Part shown: in pieces, positions 1 through 8,568 of the stretch
Layout: every line of letters begins with the position of its first letter
How positions within the stretch are numbered: the stretch's first letter is position 1
Assembly (NCBI GenBank): GCA_930989535.1
Contig: CAKNLK010000005.1
Coordinates: 1 to 64,000, forward strand
Reading direction: 5' to 3'
Source of the DNA: an uncultured Clostridia bacterium
GTDB lineage: Bacteria; Bacillota; Clostridia; Christensenellales; Borkfalkiaceae
Length of the DNA stretch: 64,000 nt
Program-made: the position numbers and the translations under genes
The notes under the pieces: model-generated
Seen by the model: only the letters and a program-made list of their open reading frames with translations
Told to the model about the DNA's origin: nothing
Database searches by the model: none

Positions 1-10
1 ATGGTATCCG

Positions 11-63
11 TGGCTGGGGTAGCTGGATTCGAACCAACGAATGACGGAGTCAGAGTCCGTTGC
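11..63 (-). repeat. attL: duplicated 3' end of tRNA-Gln(CTG)
   Basis: Exact 53-bp copy of 23814-23866 in the same orientation, running from the encoded CCA through the T arm, variable loop and anticodon arm. The 5' half of a tRNA (acceptor 5' strand and D arm) does not follow, so this is an attachment-site duplication and not a functional tRNA. Only 10 bp of left chromosomal flank are in the window. Confidence 0.93.
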
Positions 64-138
64 AATACCCCGAAAATTGCCCGAAAACGGGCAAAAAAAC
101 CATAAAAATGCCTGTTTTTTGCCATTTTTTGATTTCTT

Positions 139-158
139 CTCCCCAATCACTCCCCAAT
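139..158 (+). promoter_or_regulatory. Putative integrase arm-type sites, left end
   Basis: Two direct CTCCCCAAT repeats with an 11-bp period at 139-147 and 150-158. The same pair, same orientation and same period occurs at the right end (23698-23717). In the excised circle the two pairs would flank the tRNA-derived core, as arm sites of lambda/Tn916-type integrases do. The role is inferred. Confidence 0.6.
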
Positions 159-194
159 TTTGAGTCAAAACAAACTTAAGACATAAAGGAAAAT

Positions 195-266
195 GGCGGG
201 CGGATCTGAAAGAATCCGCCCGCCCCCTTCCATTTAAACTTTCAGCCGCCGACACTTGTCGGCGGC
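195..266. terminator. Two strong hairpins near the left end
   Basis: Perfect 11-bp inverted repeat GGCGGGCGGAT at 195-205/214-224, then a perfect 9-bp stem GCCGCCGAC at 245-253/258-266. No clear T tract follows, so insulation or bidirectional termination at the element edge is only likely. No gene is visible in 64-502 beyond these hairpins, the arm sites and the promoter region. Confidence 0.45.
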
Positions 267-364
267 GTAATATTGCTTTCTTAATGCATTATTGCTATAT
301 GAATAACAAATTTTACGGAAAGGTTAGGTATTTCGGAGCTGCTAATCAAACAATTCTTTAATTT

Positions 365-472
365 TCTATTTACTAAAAAGTTATCAATGTGGTATTTTGG
401 TAAATAAATTTTCGTTCTTCTGTTGACTTTTCACTCAATCTGGGCTATAATCTATTTACCAAAAAGTTATCA
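365..472 (+). promoter_or_regulatory. Promoter and repeated operator-like boxes of the AAA/DUF4143 gene
   Basis: -35 TTGACT at 423-428 and -10 TATAAT at 446-451 (17-bp spacer). A 22-bp sequence is repeated with one mismatch at 365-386 and 451-472; its core TTTACCAAAA also occurs inverted at 395-404. The second copy starts on the -10 box, so a bound protein would block transcription. The regulator is not identified. Confidence 0.6.
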
Positions 473-502
473 GTTGCAATTTTTAGTAATTAGGAGGACG
501 AT

Positions 503-1789
503 ATGCAAGAGATTAAGCGTGAACGATATATAGAACAACTTGTTGCAAGGCGCGAAAACGGCTCGATCAAAGTCATCACCGGCATACGGCGATGCGGCAA
601 AAGCTATATCTTATTCAACCTTTACAGAGATCATCTCCTCTCCACGGGCGTAAAAGACAGACAGATTATAGCCCTTGCCCTCGACGACGAAAAGAACAGA
701 AAATACCGCAACGTTGACGTACTCTACGATTATCTTACTGCGGCAACCTCCGGCGATGAAAAAATGTACTACATCTTTTTGGATGAGGTTCAATTTGCAA
801 TTACCGACGAAGAGATGAAGAGCGGTGATATAAGGCTGTACGGGTTGCTGAACGGACTTTTGCGGCAGCAGAACGTTGACATATATGTAACGGGCAGCAA
901 CTCCAAATTTTTATCTTCGGATGTGCTGACCGAATTCAGGGGGCGAGGAGATGAAGTGAGGATCTATCCCCTCTCCTTTGCCGAATTTATGTCTGCCTAC
1001 GACGGTGACAAATATGAAGGCTTTGACGAATACTCTATGTACGGCGGACTGCCGCTCATTTTAAGCAGAAACAGCGATGAGCAAAAGGGCAAATACCTGA
1101 GCGACTTGTTTGAGGAAACATACAAAAAGGATGTGATTGACCGCTATAAACTGCGCGGCGACACTATCCTTGATACCCTCGTGGATATTCTTGCTTCGGC
1201 GGTAGGATCGCTGACAAACCCTACAAAACTTGCCGACACCTTCAACTCTCACGGCATTAAAACTAACAAGAACACCATTGCCGCCTATATCGATTATCTG
1301 AAAGACGCCTTTATCATTTCCATGGCAAAGAGATATGATATTAAAGGCAAAAAATATATAGGCTCGCCCTACAAATTCTACTTTACCGATGTGGGACTGC
1401 GCAATGCAAGGCTCAATTTCCGTCAGCAGGAGCAGACGCACATACTTGAAAACATTATTTACAACGAACTTTTGGTGCGCGGCTTCAATGTTGACGTAGG
1501 AATTGTTGAATACCGCAAGCGCGATGGAAACGGAAAAATAGTTGAAACGAGAGCAGAAGTCGATTTTGTGTGTAACAAGGGCAGCAGGAGATATTATATT
1601 CAGTCCGCCTTTGCCATTCCCGATAAGGAGAAGATGGAGCAGGAACAGGCGTCGTTTGATCGCATAGACGATTCATTCAAGAAGATTATCGTATTACAGC
1701 AACACACGAAGCCTTGGAGAAACGAGAAAGGCTATTTGATTATCAATGTAATAGATTTTCTTCTTAATCCGGATAGTTTGGAACTATAA
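503..1789 (+). CDS. AAA+ ATPase with DUF4143 C-terminal domain
   Basis: 428-aa cytosolic P-loop ATPase of the archaeal-type AAA/DUF4143 family, which is full length here. Walker A GIRRCGKS is at residues 27-34 and Walker B FLDEVQ at 92-97. The C-terminal third has the PD-(D/E)XK-like DUF4143 pattern (about 290-420, including EVDFV). Start ATG 503 sits 6 nt after a perfect AGGAGG (492-497). It has its own promoter and repeated operator boxes upstream. Members are common in mobile islands and have been proposed to act in stress or toxin-antitoxin-like roles, but no biochemical function is established for this one. It is the leftmost gene of the element and runs opposite to the rest of the cargo, so it is probably an independent accessory gene. 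Confidence 0.85.
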   Translation: MQEIKRERYIEQLVARRENGSIKVITGIRRCGKSYILFNLYRDHLLSTGVKDRQIIALALDDEKNRKYRNVDVLYDYLTAATSGDEKMYYIFLDEVQFAITDEEMKSGDIRLYGLLNGLLRQQNVDIYVTGSNSKFLSSDVLTEFRGRGDEVRIYPLSFAEFMSAYDGDKYEGFDEYSMYGGLPLILSRNSDEQKGKYLSDLFEETYKKDVIDRYKLRGDTILDTLVDILASAVGSLTNPTKLADTFNSHGIKTNKNTIAAYIDYLKDAFIISMAKRYDIKGKKYIGSPYKFYFTDVGLRNARLNFRQQEQTHILENIIYNELLVRGFNVDVGIVEYRKRDGNGKIVETRAEVDFVCNKGSRRYYIQSAFAIPDKEKMEQEQASFDRIDDSFKKIIVLQQHTKPWRNEKGYLIINVIDFLLNPDSLEL

Positions 1790-1926
1790 ATTTTGCAGAG
1801 CCACCCCACTATCAATCAGGGACGCATATCCCAAGATGATAATTACCCGCATAAAACTTCCTCTAAGTCAACACCTGCAAATTTTTCGTAATATCCGTAA
1901 AGAATGCCGCGCTCCACAAGTTCAGC
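1790..1926 (-). other. Possible remnant of a second gene after the AbiEi-like antitoxin
   Basis: On the minus strand, in frame after the AbiEi-like stop, an open stretch of about 27 codons (reads ...LVERGILYGYYEK...) ends in a stop near 1843. It has no start with a ribosome binding site. AbiE systems normally have the AbiEii nucleotidyltransferase here; this could be the stump of such a partner. I cannot assign it to a family. Confidence 0.25.
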
Positions 1927-2508
1927 TTACTTTCCCTCCATGAACTTTGCGAGCAATTTCAGATTGGTGGCACGGTAGAGCGGCGCGAGCTGCGAGATGT
2001 CGTCCTTATGCAACGCAAAGAAGGCGGCTTCGTCGATGCGCAGATCGTCGAACAGCAGTTCTTTGAGCGCCCTCACCGAATACACGGGCGAAAGCGAATA
2101 CAGCTTGTCGCACAGCGCTTTTTCAGGTGAGGCGATCTGATATGAATATCCCCTCTCCACTTTGATCTCCACGCCGAGCGGGTACACGGCAGCGGGAACG
2201 TCGCGGTACAAAAAAGTGCCGAAGGCATTCTCGTAGCGCTTGCTCTTGCCCTTGCAAAACGTCGCCGAAGTATAGGCGTAAACCGCCTCGGGAATGAGCG
2301 CGTGAACGGACAGGGCATAGTCGAACGAGAGGTAGGACGGCCCGTAGATGGCTCCCGCGAGGCACTTTCCGTCGGTGCGGGCATCTGTCTCGTACAAGCC
2401 CCTTGCGACCTGCACGAGCCTGCCGCCCTGCACTTCCCGCCGGATCTTGCCTTTGACGTCGGTATAGCCTGCAAATTGCTGCGCCAAAGCATCGAATGAA
2501 ACTAACAT
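1927..2508 (-). CDS. AbiEi-like antitoxin / winged-helix regulator (orphan)
   Basis: 193-aa protein resembling AbiEi/DUF6088-type antitoxins: an N-terminal winged helix (residues 1-45, with the ...RGLYETD wing), then the LSFDYALSVHALIPEAVYAYTS region and the SPEKALCDKLY motif typical of the C-terminal antitoxin domain. In type IV abortive-infection systems this protein represses its own operon and neutralises the AbiEii nucleotidyltransferase toxin. No AbiEii gene follows, only a short remnant, so the antitoxin appears orphaned. Start ATG 2508 has GGAGGA upstream, and an 11-bp inverted repeat spans that ribosome binding site, suggesting autoregulation. The family assignment is from pattern, hence moderate confidence. 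Confidence 0.68.
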   Translation of the reverse strand: MLVSFDALAQQFAGYTDVKGKIRREVQGGRLVQVARGLYETDARTDGKCLAGAIYGPSYLSFDYALSVHALIPEAVYAYTSATFCKGKSKRYENAFGTFLYRDVPAAVYPLGVEIKVERGYSYQIASPEKALCDKLYSLSPVYSVRALKELLFDDLRIDEAAFFALHKDDISQLAPLYRATNLKLLAKFMEGK

Positions 2509-2555
2509 GATTTCCTCCGCTTGGTTTTATTACAGCAAACTTTTCGGAGGAAATC
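2509..2555 (-). promoter_or_regulatory. Inverted repeat over the AbiEi-like ribosome binding site
   Basis: Perfect 11-bp inverted repeat GATTTCCTCCG (2509-2519)/CGGAGGAAATC (2545-2555). The inner arm contains the Shine-Dalgarno of the minus-strand gene, so the element could be an operator or an RNA hairpin sequestering the start site. AbiEi proteins are known to bind inverted repeats in their own promoters. Confidence 0.5.
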
Positions 2556-2656
2556 AATAAATTTTTTTCAGATTTTTTGTCGAGTTGGGAAAAGTTACAG
2601 CCTCTGACAGCCCGCATGCGCCGTCTTTCCTGTAATTAATATTCAAAAACGGCAAC

Positions 2657-2685
2657 TTGCTTTTACGCTGCGCGCGTGGTATAAC
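2657..2685 (+). promoter_or_regulatory. Promoter of the PNPOx-like gene
   Basis: TTGCTT (2657-2662), 17-bp spacer, TATAAC (2680-2685); the predicted start is about 20 nt before the ATG, with GAGGAG at 2699-2704. Confidence 0.6.
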
Positions 2686-2712
2686 AAAGAAAAATCCCGA
2701 GGAGAAAACACC

Positions 2713-3108
2713 ATGAATCGCGTCTATGAATTTTTGAAAGCCGCCGAAACGTACTATCTTGCCACCGTCGAAGGAGACCAGCCGCGCGTGCGGCCGTTCG
2801 GCACCGTCCATATGTTTGAAGGCAAACTGTATATCCAGACGGGTAAAGGCAAGAGCGTAGCAAAACAGATCGCCGCCAACCCCAAGGTGGAACTCTGCGC
2901 CATGAAAGGCGACGAATGGATCCGCGTTGCAGGAACGCTCGTTCTTGATGACAGCACTGAAGCGCAGGAGAGCATGCTGAATGATTACCCGTCTCTTCGC
3001 GCCATGTACACGACGGGGCCGAACGGCAATACCGCCGTCTATTATTTCAAAGACGCCACGGCAACCATTTCTTCCTTCTCCCATGAACCTGTTGTAAGCA
3101 AATTTTGA
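2713..3108 (+). CDS. Pyridoxamine 5'-phosphate oxidase-like FMN-binding protein
   Basis: 131-aa single-domain split-barrel flavoprotein. The N-terminal LATVEGDQPRVRPFG motif (about 16-30), followed by LYIQTGKGKSVAKQIAANPKVELCAM, is characteristic of the pyridoxamine 5'-phosphate oxidase-related superfamily; these small members typically bind FMN or heme and act as poorly characterised oxidoreductases rather than true PdxH. Length is complete. It has its own promoter and a strong terminator hairpin at 3119-3164, so it is monocistronic and insulated from the convergent dnd operon. Its relation to the element's other cargo is unclear. Confidence 0.85.
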   Translation: MNRVYEFLKAAETYYLATVEGDQPRVRPFGTVHMFEGKLYIQTGKGKSVAKQIAANPKVELCAMKGDEWIRVAGTLVLDDSTEAQESMLNDYPSLRAMYTTGPNGNTAVYYFKDATATISSFSHEPVVSKF

Positions 3109-3118
3109 GAACGTATAA

Positions 3119-3164
3119 GCAAAGTTGGGACATCGGAATTCCGATGCCCCACCTCTTACTTTGC
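3119..3164. terminator. Large hairpin between the PNPOx-like gene and the dnd operon
   Basis: Outer arms GCAAAGT (3119-3125)/ACTTTGC (3158-3164) enclose a perfect 16-bp palindrome CATCGGAATTCCGATG (about 3131-3146). It lies between convergent genes and is probably a bidirectional terminator. The AT-rich 3165-3282 that follows shows nothing further. Confidence 0.6.
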
Positions 3165-3282
3165 AATATTATAAATTGATATCTCACATATTAAACCATA
3201 TGTTATTGAATTATTATACAATTAATGATTTCATAATTTACGCACAAAAAATTTTCCCTAAAATAGAATGTCTCAACAAAAC

Positions 3283-5256
3283 TTAATCGCCAATTGCAGT
3301 TAATTTACTTGTCAGATGATCAACAATATCCATTGCATATTTAACATATTCACCTTTAAAATTGTATTTGTAATAATAATTCATAGCGTCTTCATCAATT
3401 ATTCCTGATTCACAAAATTGTAGTTCACTAAATTTATTTTTAGCGCAGTTAATGACCATTTTAGAATAGGCACAGCTTATTTCATCCAACTTATCAGATA
3501 ATATACACAACTTTTTATTGATATAATAATTTTTTAAAACGTTTCCATTCAGGGCTTGAGGAATAAAAATGTAATTAAATACAGAATTCTTATATTTTTT
3601 CACTTCCTTGGGATAAGGCACCGCAGCTTCTTCATTTCCTAAATAAGTTCCGCTTTCATTGAATATAAAGTGTTCAATACTAAACTTATCGACGTTTAAT
3701 ATAAACTCCTTTATCTTTTCTCCCATCCCCTTTTTAATAGCAGCTCGTCCCTCTCTAATATTGAAGAAATTATATAGTATTGCCAACGATTTACATTTAT
3801 GCTTATTAATTTCGTTATCGTCATCTAATATATATTGACATTGCATGACAACTTTCTGTTCCTTAATCTTTTCTTCTTCCACATATATTTTCAATTTCTC
3901 CGCTAGTTTAGCATACCAATCTGTACTTTTCAACACTTCATCAACCTCGTTGATTTCCTTATGTCTAGCAAAGAAACTGAACAGGATTGAAAACGCGTAT
4001 ATCGAAAGAAAATCTTGATAATACTTCTTATCTATTTTTCTCCCCTCTTTCACTATTTCCAAGAAATACTTAACAACTAACGCATATGGCAATGTTACGT
4101 CCGGATTTAGAAGCAAAAATTTCATTAATCCAACAAAAATAGTTATATCTGTCGTATCAACTTTACCAGCCCCTTCTCTAATAAATAATTTAAAAAACTT
4201 TGAGCTCTTTTCATGCTCGGTTACAATAAGGATTAAAACATCCAACAGTTTAGTGATGGTGTGTAAACTTTCTATTACATATGAATCATTTCCAACGGCT
4301 CGAAGTAGATGATCTCCTTTGTTATAGTATTCTTCATTCTCACCTACTTTTGCTGACCTTTTAAGCCAAAAGTCGCTACCAAATTCTATACTCTTATATT
4401 TCTCATCTAAAAATAAATCACAAAGATAATAATGATATAAAATCTTAATCAACGGATAGACATCTTTCTTTGATTTTATAATATGTTTAACAGCGCTATT
4501 ATAGCACATCGCCGCTCTTTTCACTTCAACCCACGCTTCCTGTGTCTCCTGACTGTTATTCATTTGAAATAAGTAGCCCTTAAAAATATCTTCTGTGTCC
4601 AGCCTTACGCCTTTTAGGTTGACATCTATAAAATAATCAACATTATAATTTGTACTGTCTTTGTCAGCGAGAATTACATTAACTGTACACCGCAAAAAAT
4701 TAGTAAAAAAACTCCTAACTGATTTACTTGTAGAAAACTCCTTAATTTCTGACATGGCTCGCCACAATGCAGCATATCGCTCTGCTTGATAATAATTATC
4801 CGTTTCGAGGTCCACTTTATCTAACTTATCTATATTATAATTGACTTCACGAAATTTATCAAATCCTTTAAAACTATCAATACTGAGAGAACAAGCCGAA
4901 TATTGAGTAAGAGCCTGTATTTCCCTCCCCCATCTCTCTTTTAAATATTCTATCATCATAAGCAAAACCGAGACTCTCTGCTGTCCATCTATAATTAAAT
5001 ATTCGTCATTCGTTTGCTGCGCCAAAATTACATTCCCCAAAAACTTGTTTGCCCTACTAACATCTTGAACAAGCACGTTTAAATTTTCTTCTGTCCATCT
5101 AATTTCTCGCTGAAATGCTGGTATAACATACTTCCTATTTTCCGCTAACGTAAACGCCGTTGCTGATTGATCTGCCGTATATTTTACCTCGACATTTACC
5201 TTTTCTTTACCTAAAAAACTATTAATCCCGACTATCGTTCCTATTATCTCATTCAT
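3283..5256 (-). CDS. DUF262 (GmrSD/SspE-type) candidate PT-linked restriction effector
   Basis: 657-aa protein with an N-terminal DUF262 domain: the PAFQREIRWTEENL start followed by IDGQQR is the ParB/DGQQR-like NTPase signature of GmrS and SspE proteins. The C-terminal part has a degenerate DUF1524/HNH-like pattern (KFSIEHFIFNE, then FNYIFIPQALNGNVLKN). In the Ssp phosphorothioation system SspE, a DUF262-DUF1524 protein, senses PT DNA and nicks phage DNA; a similar role here is inferred from fusion style and from being the last gene of the dnd operon. ATG 5256 is chosen because AGAGGGAA precedes it; the longer frame would start at a TTG without a binding site. It is 21-24 nt from the preceding nuclease gene. 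Confidence 0.8.
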   Translation of the reverse strand: MNEIIGTIVGINSFLGKEKVNVEVKYTADQSATAFTLAENRKYVIPAFQREIRWTEENLNVLVQDVSRANKFLGNVILAQQTNDEYLIIDGQQRVSVLLMMIEYLKERWGREIQALTQYSACSLSIDSFKGFDKFREVNYNIDKLDKVDLETDNYYQAERYAALWRAMSEIKEFSTSKSVRSFFTNFLRCTVNVILADKDSTNYNVDYFIDVNLKGVRLDTEDIFKGYLFQMNNSQETQEAWVEVKRAAMCYNSAVKHIIKSKKDVYPLIKILYHYYLCDLFLDEKYKSIEFGSDFWLKRSAKVGENEEYYNKGDHLLRAVGNDSYVIESLHTITKLLDVLILIVTEHEKSSKFFKLFIREGAGKVDTTDITIFVGLMKFLLLNPDVTLPYALVVKYFLEIVKEGRKIDKKYYQDFLSIYAFSILFSFFARHKEINEVDEVLKSTDWYAKLAEKLKIYVEEEKIKEQKVVMQCQYILDDDNEINKHKCKSLAILYNFFNIREGRAAIKKGMGEKIKEFILNVDKFSIEHFIFNESGTYLGNEEAAVPYPKEVKKYKNSVFNYIFIPQALNGNVLKNYYINKKLCILSDKLDEISCAYSKMVINCAKNKFSELQFCESGIIDEDAMNYYYKYNFKGEYVKYAMDIVDHLTSKLTAIGD

Positions 5257-5279
5257 GATTTTCCCTCTTTTATTCAATA

Positions 5280-6098
5280 TTATAAGTTGAAATATTCATC
5301 GTCAACTCTATACAATATATAAGTCTTAATTTCTTGAACGCCCACACCATACATTAACATAAATTCACATAAGCGTTCACCATCAACCAAACTTATATGC
5401 TTTTCTGATAATGCAGCAAATTCCATTGCCTCCCTCGTGAATTTGGAAGTAGTCAAAAATACCCCCTTATTTACCGTCCGCATCGCTCCTGCAAAAGCCT
5501 GCAACTCTTTTCGTCCAACTTTAATCGCTTTATCATATCTCTTAGCTTGTATATAAATCAGGCCTAGCCCAAGCTTATCCTCACTAATAATTCCATCAAT
5601 TCCACCGTCGTGAGATTTGCCAACAACTTGTCCCGCCGCAGCTTCGCCATATCCATAGCCCATCTTTAACAAGAGCTCAACAACAAGTTGCTCAAAAAAA
5701 GAAGCTTCGCGAGTCATAATTAGATCCATTAGTCGCTGTTTTATCTGATTATTATAACTATTCACAACACTATCAACCTTTTCCTCCGGTAAAATATCAG
5801 CGGATGCAGTAAGATTTTTCTCTTCTATCGTCCGTGTTTGTAATATTTCATCCGTTAACAGGCTAAAAATTGGCTTCTTCCCATTCATTTTAACAATATA
5901 AAAATGCTTGATTGGCGAAGCAGTAGGGAAATCTAATCCATAGCAATGTCTCCGTATCTCACCATTAACAACATCTTTTGGATTTTTTGCCCCAAATACA
6001 TATAAATTCTTATTACATATTTCTTTATATATCTCATCAACTATCAATCCTTTCGGTTGCTCATTTAAAACATTCTTAATAGCTTCAATAATCGTCAT
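5280..6098 (-). CDS. HARE-HTH / Mrr-type restriction endonuclease
   Basis: 272-aa protein. Residues 1-85 form a HARE-HTH domain (IIEAIKNVL..GLIVDEIYKEI..), a DNA-binding module often fused to restriction nucleases. Residues 120-250 are an Mrr-like PD-(D/E)XK domain: SFFEQLVVELL, the catalytic D of HDGGIDGII and the QAK of IYIQAKRY, then GVFLTTSKFT. Mrr-family enzymes cut modified DNA, and some PT-dependent nucleases are of related build. Here it directly follows dndE, its start codon lying within a few nt of the dndE stop, so it is co-translated with the modification genes. Whether it attacks unmodified DNA or foreign-modified DNA cannot be told from sequence. ATG 6098 is preferred over the TTG at 6104. 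Confidence 0.85.
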   Translation of the reverse strand: MTIIEAIKNVLNEQPKGLIVDEIYKEICNKNLYVFGAKNPKDVVNGEIRRHCYGLDFPTASPIKHFYIVKMNGKKPIFSLLTDEILQTRTIEEKNLTASADILPEEKVDSVVNSYNNQIKQRLMDLIMTREASFFEQLVVELLLKMGYGYGEAAAGQVVGKSHDGGIDGIISEDKLGLGLIYIQAKRYDKAIKVGRKELQAFAGAMRTVNKGVFLTTSKFTREAMEFAALSEKHISLVDGERLCEFMLMYGVGVQEIKTYILYRVDDEYFNL

Positions 6099-6100
6099 AA

Positions 6101-6481
6101 TCAAACCCCCATATCCAACATCATTAAATGTTCGTAAAAACGACTATTTGAATATTTGAACTCGCTCATCAATAACTTCGCGCCTCGATCTATATGGGCT
6201 TTCAAATATTTAGGAAAATACTCTTCATCAGACATGGCACGCCCTTCTTTACTAATAATCAAGGCTTTAAATAAATCATCATACTCTCCCGTGATGGTTT
6301 GCCGATTTAACTCTAATCCATCAGATGAAGTTGTAAAATCGCCTTCTTCCAACTCTTGATCATCTCGCACAGACATAGCTATTGACAACTTGGCCAAAGC
6401 AAATGGCTGTAAGTGCGTACTCGTTCCCAAATCCTTATAAATCTGTTCCGTTTCTTTACTTGTCTTTAATTTAAATATCAT
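6101..6481 (-). CDS. dndE: DNA phosphorothioation protein DndE
   Basis: 126-aa small basic/acidic mixed protein matching DndE in size, position after dndD and pattern (LKTSKETEQIYKDLG..LQPFALAKLSIAMSVRD, the ribbon-helix-like start of the family). DndE forms a tetramer that binds nicked DNA and is needed for insertion of sulfur into the sugar-phosphate backbone with DndC and DndD. Its ATG overlaps the dndD stop (ATGA), and its own stop overlaps the start region of the Mrr-type gene, indicating translational coupling. Confidence 0.9.
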   Translation of the reverse strand: MIFKLKTSKETEQIYKDLGTSTHLQPFALAKLSIAMSVRDDQELEEGDFTTSSDGLELNRQTITGEYDDLFKALIISKEGRAMSDEEYFPKYLKAHIDRGAKLLMSEFKYSNSRFYEHLMMLDMGV

Positions 6482-8568
6482 TCCGCCACCTCAAAGTATT
6501 GATTTGCCAGAACTTGCGTATATCCATACGCATTGATCTTTAATAAAAATTTATTGGAAATCGCATCGTCCATCAGAAGTTCATACTGCCCTACAATTTC
6601 TTCATCTGTTGAGAGAATAAAAATCTGATTTTCAATTCCTCTAAAGAATCTTTTGACGATCCTATCACGATGGTTAGAGTCAATTCTGGCAAAGGGCGTA
6701 TCAATGAAGAAAGGAATGTCTTTTCGACTAGTCTTTAATAATGCGAGATATAATGCCATAATATATACTTGTCGCTCACCTTGAGAGAATGGTGCAGTGA
6801 TTTTTGCCGGCAACTTGATCGAATCAACCTTCCCAAGCCTTAAATCGTTAATATCCGTCAAATATTTTACATCGAATAATTCTAAAAAGTGGCTTTTTTC
6901 ATCATTCTTTAAATAATTATCGATCTGCAAAAAAGACACATCGACAAATTTGTACGGAATCACATTGATATTTTTATCAATAATTATCCCGTCAATAAAA
7001 TTGTCTTTGTTGATGATACTCGAAAAGCAGTTTAAAAACTCATCTTGCAAAATTTTTCCCTGTCTTTCAATCAACTGCTCCTCTAACCGCGAATACACGC
7101 CTATTGCACGTTCCGCCATGTTTCCAATAGATCTGCTCTTTAATAGTTTCTCGTATGCCTCTTTTGCCTTTTCAAGTTCTTTTTGGCATTGATCAACCTG
7201 CACTGTCTGCAATGAAATTTCTTGATTAAGTTGCTCTATGCGAATGGTTAACTCTTTAATGCTATTTCCCAATTCTTCCTTTTGTTTGGCATATTCTTCG
7301 TATCTATCGACATTGCTTCCCATCATGATATTTCTAATCTTTTTACTTGCCAATAAAGAGGATTTTATTGATTTTAATACCTTTTTTGCTAACACTTTAT
7401 CGAATTCCAATTTCTCATAAATTTGAGTAACTATCCGCGTCAATTGCGCATCTGAAAAATCAAAAATTGCCTTTGCGTCTACAGATTGTACCGCTGCATC
7501 TCGAACAAAAGCTAAAATTTGCTCAGCATATGCCCCGTCAATTTTTGAGGCGGATAGGAATGCCGATAGCTTTTCTCTTAAAGATTCTGATGACAAGGTC
7601 TCCGCCATCAAAGCCTTCTTCTTTGCCTCTTTTTCAGTCTCTATTTGGCACAATAAACTATTCAATTGCTTCTCAACAATAATAAAAGGAAGATAATGAT
7701 TGGCAAAATCCTTTAGCCATCTATTATACTCTTCTCGTTGGGTTTCCTCTCTCACAAGCTCAGAATTAAGTCTCTTCCAATCTTCTAAACTAACCCCTCC
7801 GCTCTTCTCGTAATCTTCTTTTAACGCTAGTAATTTTACTTGCAATACATCAAGCTGATTGATCAAGTCTTTTTTTTCACCCTCGTAGCGTTCTAATACT
7901 GTAACTTGTTCTTTTGTTTTAGCCAATATCTCCTGATAAGTTTCATATGCATTACTTGAATTTCCAGATCGCTTTAATGCACGAGCGAAGTTCTCCACCA
8001 TCAAAGATAGTGTGTCTAAGCCATAGAGTTTTAAAAAAGCATTTCTAAAATTTCTGCTCCCATCGCTCCCAAGAAAGAAATCAGCTATCGATTCGCCGTC
8101 AAAAAAATAAAAATTGAACATATCAGGCGGTATAATCGACAATAAGTAATTCGAAAAATCGATGGAACTTTCTCGATCCAACTCGCATCCATTCTTACAA
8201 ATTAAAAATTTCTCTTCTAACCCCTTCTTGATTCGATACCACTCACGATGAAGAACGAAATAATTGATCTGTTTGCCATCATCAAATTCTAGCTCCACTT
8301 CTACGTATGCCTTTATATGACTATCAAATTGCATACGGGAATTTACAAAGCTGGCCATCTGACGGAAATACTCTTTTCCAGGAGCCTCAAACCCCCATAC
8401 CTTACAGCCGTATAAACACGTTTTTATGGCCTTGAAGAACGTCGTCTTTCCGGCGCCATTCTTGCCGCCAATCAAAACAATATGTCTCTCTCGATTGCAA
8501 TTTATATCGAATATATTTTTGTCAATATACGGCCCTAAATTAAAGAGCTCTATTCTTCTAATTTTCAT
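6478..8568 (-). CDS. dndD: DNA phosphorothioation ATPase DndD
   Basis: 696-aa SMC/Rad50-like ATPase. Walker A GGKNGAGKTT is near residue 34-43. The family-specific FYFFDGESIADFF follows near 155, then two long coiled-coil arms (about 200-480), and Walker B IPFFIDTPFARIDSNHRDR near 620. DndD supplies ATPase activity for the DndCDE phosphorothioation complex. The start codon lies within the last codons of dndC and its stop overlaps dndE. Length agrees with bacterial DndD proteins, about 660-700 aa. Confidence 0.95.
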   Translation of the reverse strand: MKIRRIELFNLGPYIDKNIFDINCNRERHIVLIGGKNGAGKTTFFKAIKTCLYGCKVWGFEAPGKEYFRQMASFVNSRMQFDSHIKAYVEVELEFDDGKQINYFVLHREWYRIKKGLEEKFLICKNGCELDRESSIDFSNYLLSIIPPDMFNFYFFDGESIADFFLGSDGSRNFRNAFLKLYGLDTLSLMVENFARALKRSGNSSNAYETYQEILAKTKEQVTVLERYEGEKKDLINQLDVLQVKLLALKEDYEKSGGVSLEDWKRLNSELVREETQREEYNRWLKDFANHYLPFIIVEKQLNSLLCQIETEKEAKKKALMAETLSSESLREKLSAFLSASKIDGAYAEQILAFVRDAAVQSVDAKAIFDFSDAQLTRIVTQIYEKLEFDKVLAKKVLKSIKSSLLASKKIRNIMMGSNVDRYEEYAKQKEELGNSIKELTIRIEQLNQEISLQTVQVDQCQKELEKAKEAYEKLLKSRSIGNMAERAIGVYSRLEEQLIERQGKILQDEFLNCFSSIINKDNFIDGIIIDKNINVIPYKFVDVSFLQIDNYLKNDEKSHFLELFDVKYLTDINDLRLGKVDSIKLPAKITAPFSQGERQVYIMALYLALLKTSRKDIPFFIDTPFARIDSNHRDRIVKRFFRGIENQIFILSTDEEIVGQYELLMDDAISNKFLLKINAYGYTQVLANQYFEVAE

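Noticed and set aside
11-63. Second functional tRNA-Gln gene
   Set aside because: Only the 3' 53 nt are present; the acceptor 5' strand and D arm are missing, so it is an attachment-site copy.
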